A DNA stretch of 6,141 bases from Planctomicrobium piriforme (GTDB lineage: Bacteria; Planctomycetota; Planctomycetia; Pirellulales; PNKZ01). Under the pieces are notes generated by a model. It saw only the letters and a program-made list of their open reading frames with translations, made no database searches and was not told the DNA's origin. The DNA is taken from positions 1 to 6,141 of the forward strand of contig CAMCTH010000301.1 of assembly GCA_945877965.1 (NCBI GenBank), in the 5' to 3' direction. Shown piece by piece: positions 5,773-6,141 of the stretch (position 1 is the first letter of the stretch; each line of letters starts with the position of its first letter). A program made the translations under genes and the position numbers.

Positions 5773-6141
5773 TCATTCCGTCAACAACTTGCCAAACTTT
5801 GTCGGTTGATGCCAGCCTCGTTTCGTCGGCGAGAACGCCTGCAACTCCGGCTTGGCTAGATCGACCACGCGATTGCGACCGACGTTGAAATACCACGGTG
5901 TGTCGGCCGTCGGCTTCGCGCCGCCGACACGATGTCGCGGATCGGAATTGAACTCATCGGCAGCGACGACCGGAATACGGACCCGCACGCGCCAGAAGTC
6001 GTCGCCGCGCTCCGTCTTCACTTCGGCCAACGATTGCCAGTCGGGGCCCGGGTTGCCGTCGGCCACGACGCCTGCGGGATTAATTTCGAGGTGGTAGTAG
6101 GAGTGGAGCGGCGTTTCAAGCGAGATCGCGATGTTGTCGCC
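5773..6141 (-). CDS. CBM9-like carbohydrate-binding domain protein, C-terminal part (start beyond right edge)
   Basis: An open frame enters from the right edge and ends at a TGA at 5773-5775, giving 122 residues. A GTG at 6066 is not a credible start, because the frame continues upstream without a stop and the domain begins before it: the first visible residues are GDNIAISLETP, then YYHLEINPAG. The pattern fits a CBM9-like (DOMON-related) beta-sandwich: YYHLEINPAG, then a strand with FWRVRVRIPV, then DTPWYFNVGRNRV, then the closing FSPTKRGWHQPTKFGKLL. In this family the domain binds sugars and often sits at the C-terminus of large secreted planctomycete proteins. What precedes it (signal peptide, catalytic or binding modules) cannot be seen. 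It is the first of three closely spaced genes, followed by the sialidase-like and sulfatase genes. The protein probably binds, or binds and cleaves, the same glycan. Confidence 0.82.
   Translation of the reverse strand, partial: GDNIAISLETPLHSYYHLEINPAGVVADGNPGPDWQSLAEVKTERGDDFWRVRVRIPVVAADEFNSDPRHRVGGAKPTADTPWYFNVGRNRVVDLAKPELQAFSPTKRGWHQPTKFGKLLTE

Noticed and set aside
5773..6066. A complete 97-residue protein starting at the GTG at 6066
   Set aside because: The same frame stays open to the right edge and the upstream 25 codons continue the CBM9-like pattern (YYHLEINPAG), so the gene is a fragment of a longer one.

Overview
The window looks like planctomycete DNA, most likely from the Pirellulales or a near relative. 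The grounds are protein content and style, not a marker gene. There is a secreted formylglycine-type sulfatase with a lysine-rich tail, a secreted BNR/Asp-box sialidase-like protein, a CBM9-like carbohydrate-binding domain, a secreted two-domain SgcJ/EcaC (DUF4440/SnoaL-like) protein, and a Gly/Pro-rich surface-type protein of the sort annotated in Rhodopirellula-like genomes as 'mu-protocadherin / putative cell-surface protein'. GC content is high and Shine-Dalgarno sequences are mostly weak.

All six genes I can support lie on the minus strand, so transcription runs right to left. Right block (6141 to 3060): a protein cut by the right edge that ends in a CBM9-like domain, 25 nt, the sialidase-like gene, 18 nt (30 nt if the sulfatase starts at its second ATG), then the sulfatase. 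The spacing fits one operon, and the products fit extracytoplasmic removal of sugars and sulfate from a complex, probably sulfated, glycan. The substrate cannot be read from the sequence.

Middle (3059 to 2476): about 580 nt with no convincing gene. It holds several small hairpins and, at 2639-2700, a compact element with three nested or adjacent inverted repeats that could fold into a three-way junction. It looks like a dispersed intergenic repeat.

Left block (2475 to 1): the secreted SgcJ/EcaC-type protein, 54 nt, the Gly/Pro-rich surface-type protein, a 100-nt gap carrying a two-tier hairpin, and the first 33 codons of a small gene that runs off the left edge. That gene has the strongest ribosome binding site in the window.

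I found no CRISPR array, phage gene, transposase, toxin-antitoxin pair, tRNA or rRNA. The most notable items are the structured intergenic element, the hairpin before the left-edge gene, the repeat-built surface protein and the small glycan-degradation operon. I do not see convincing evidence of a wholly new system.
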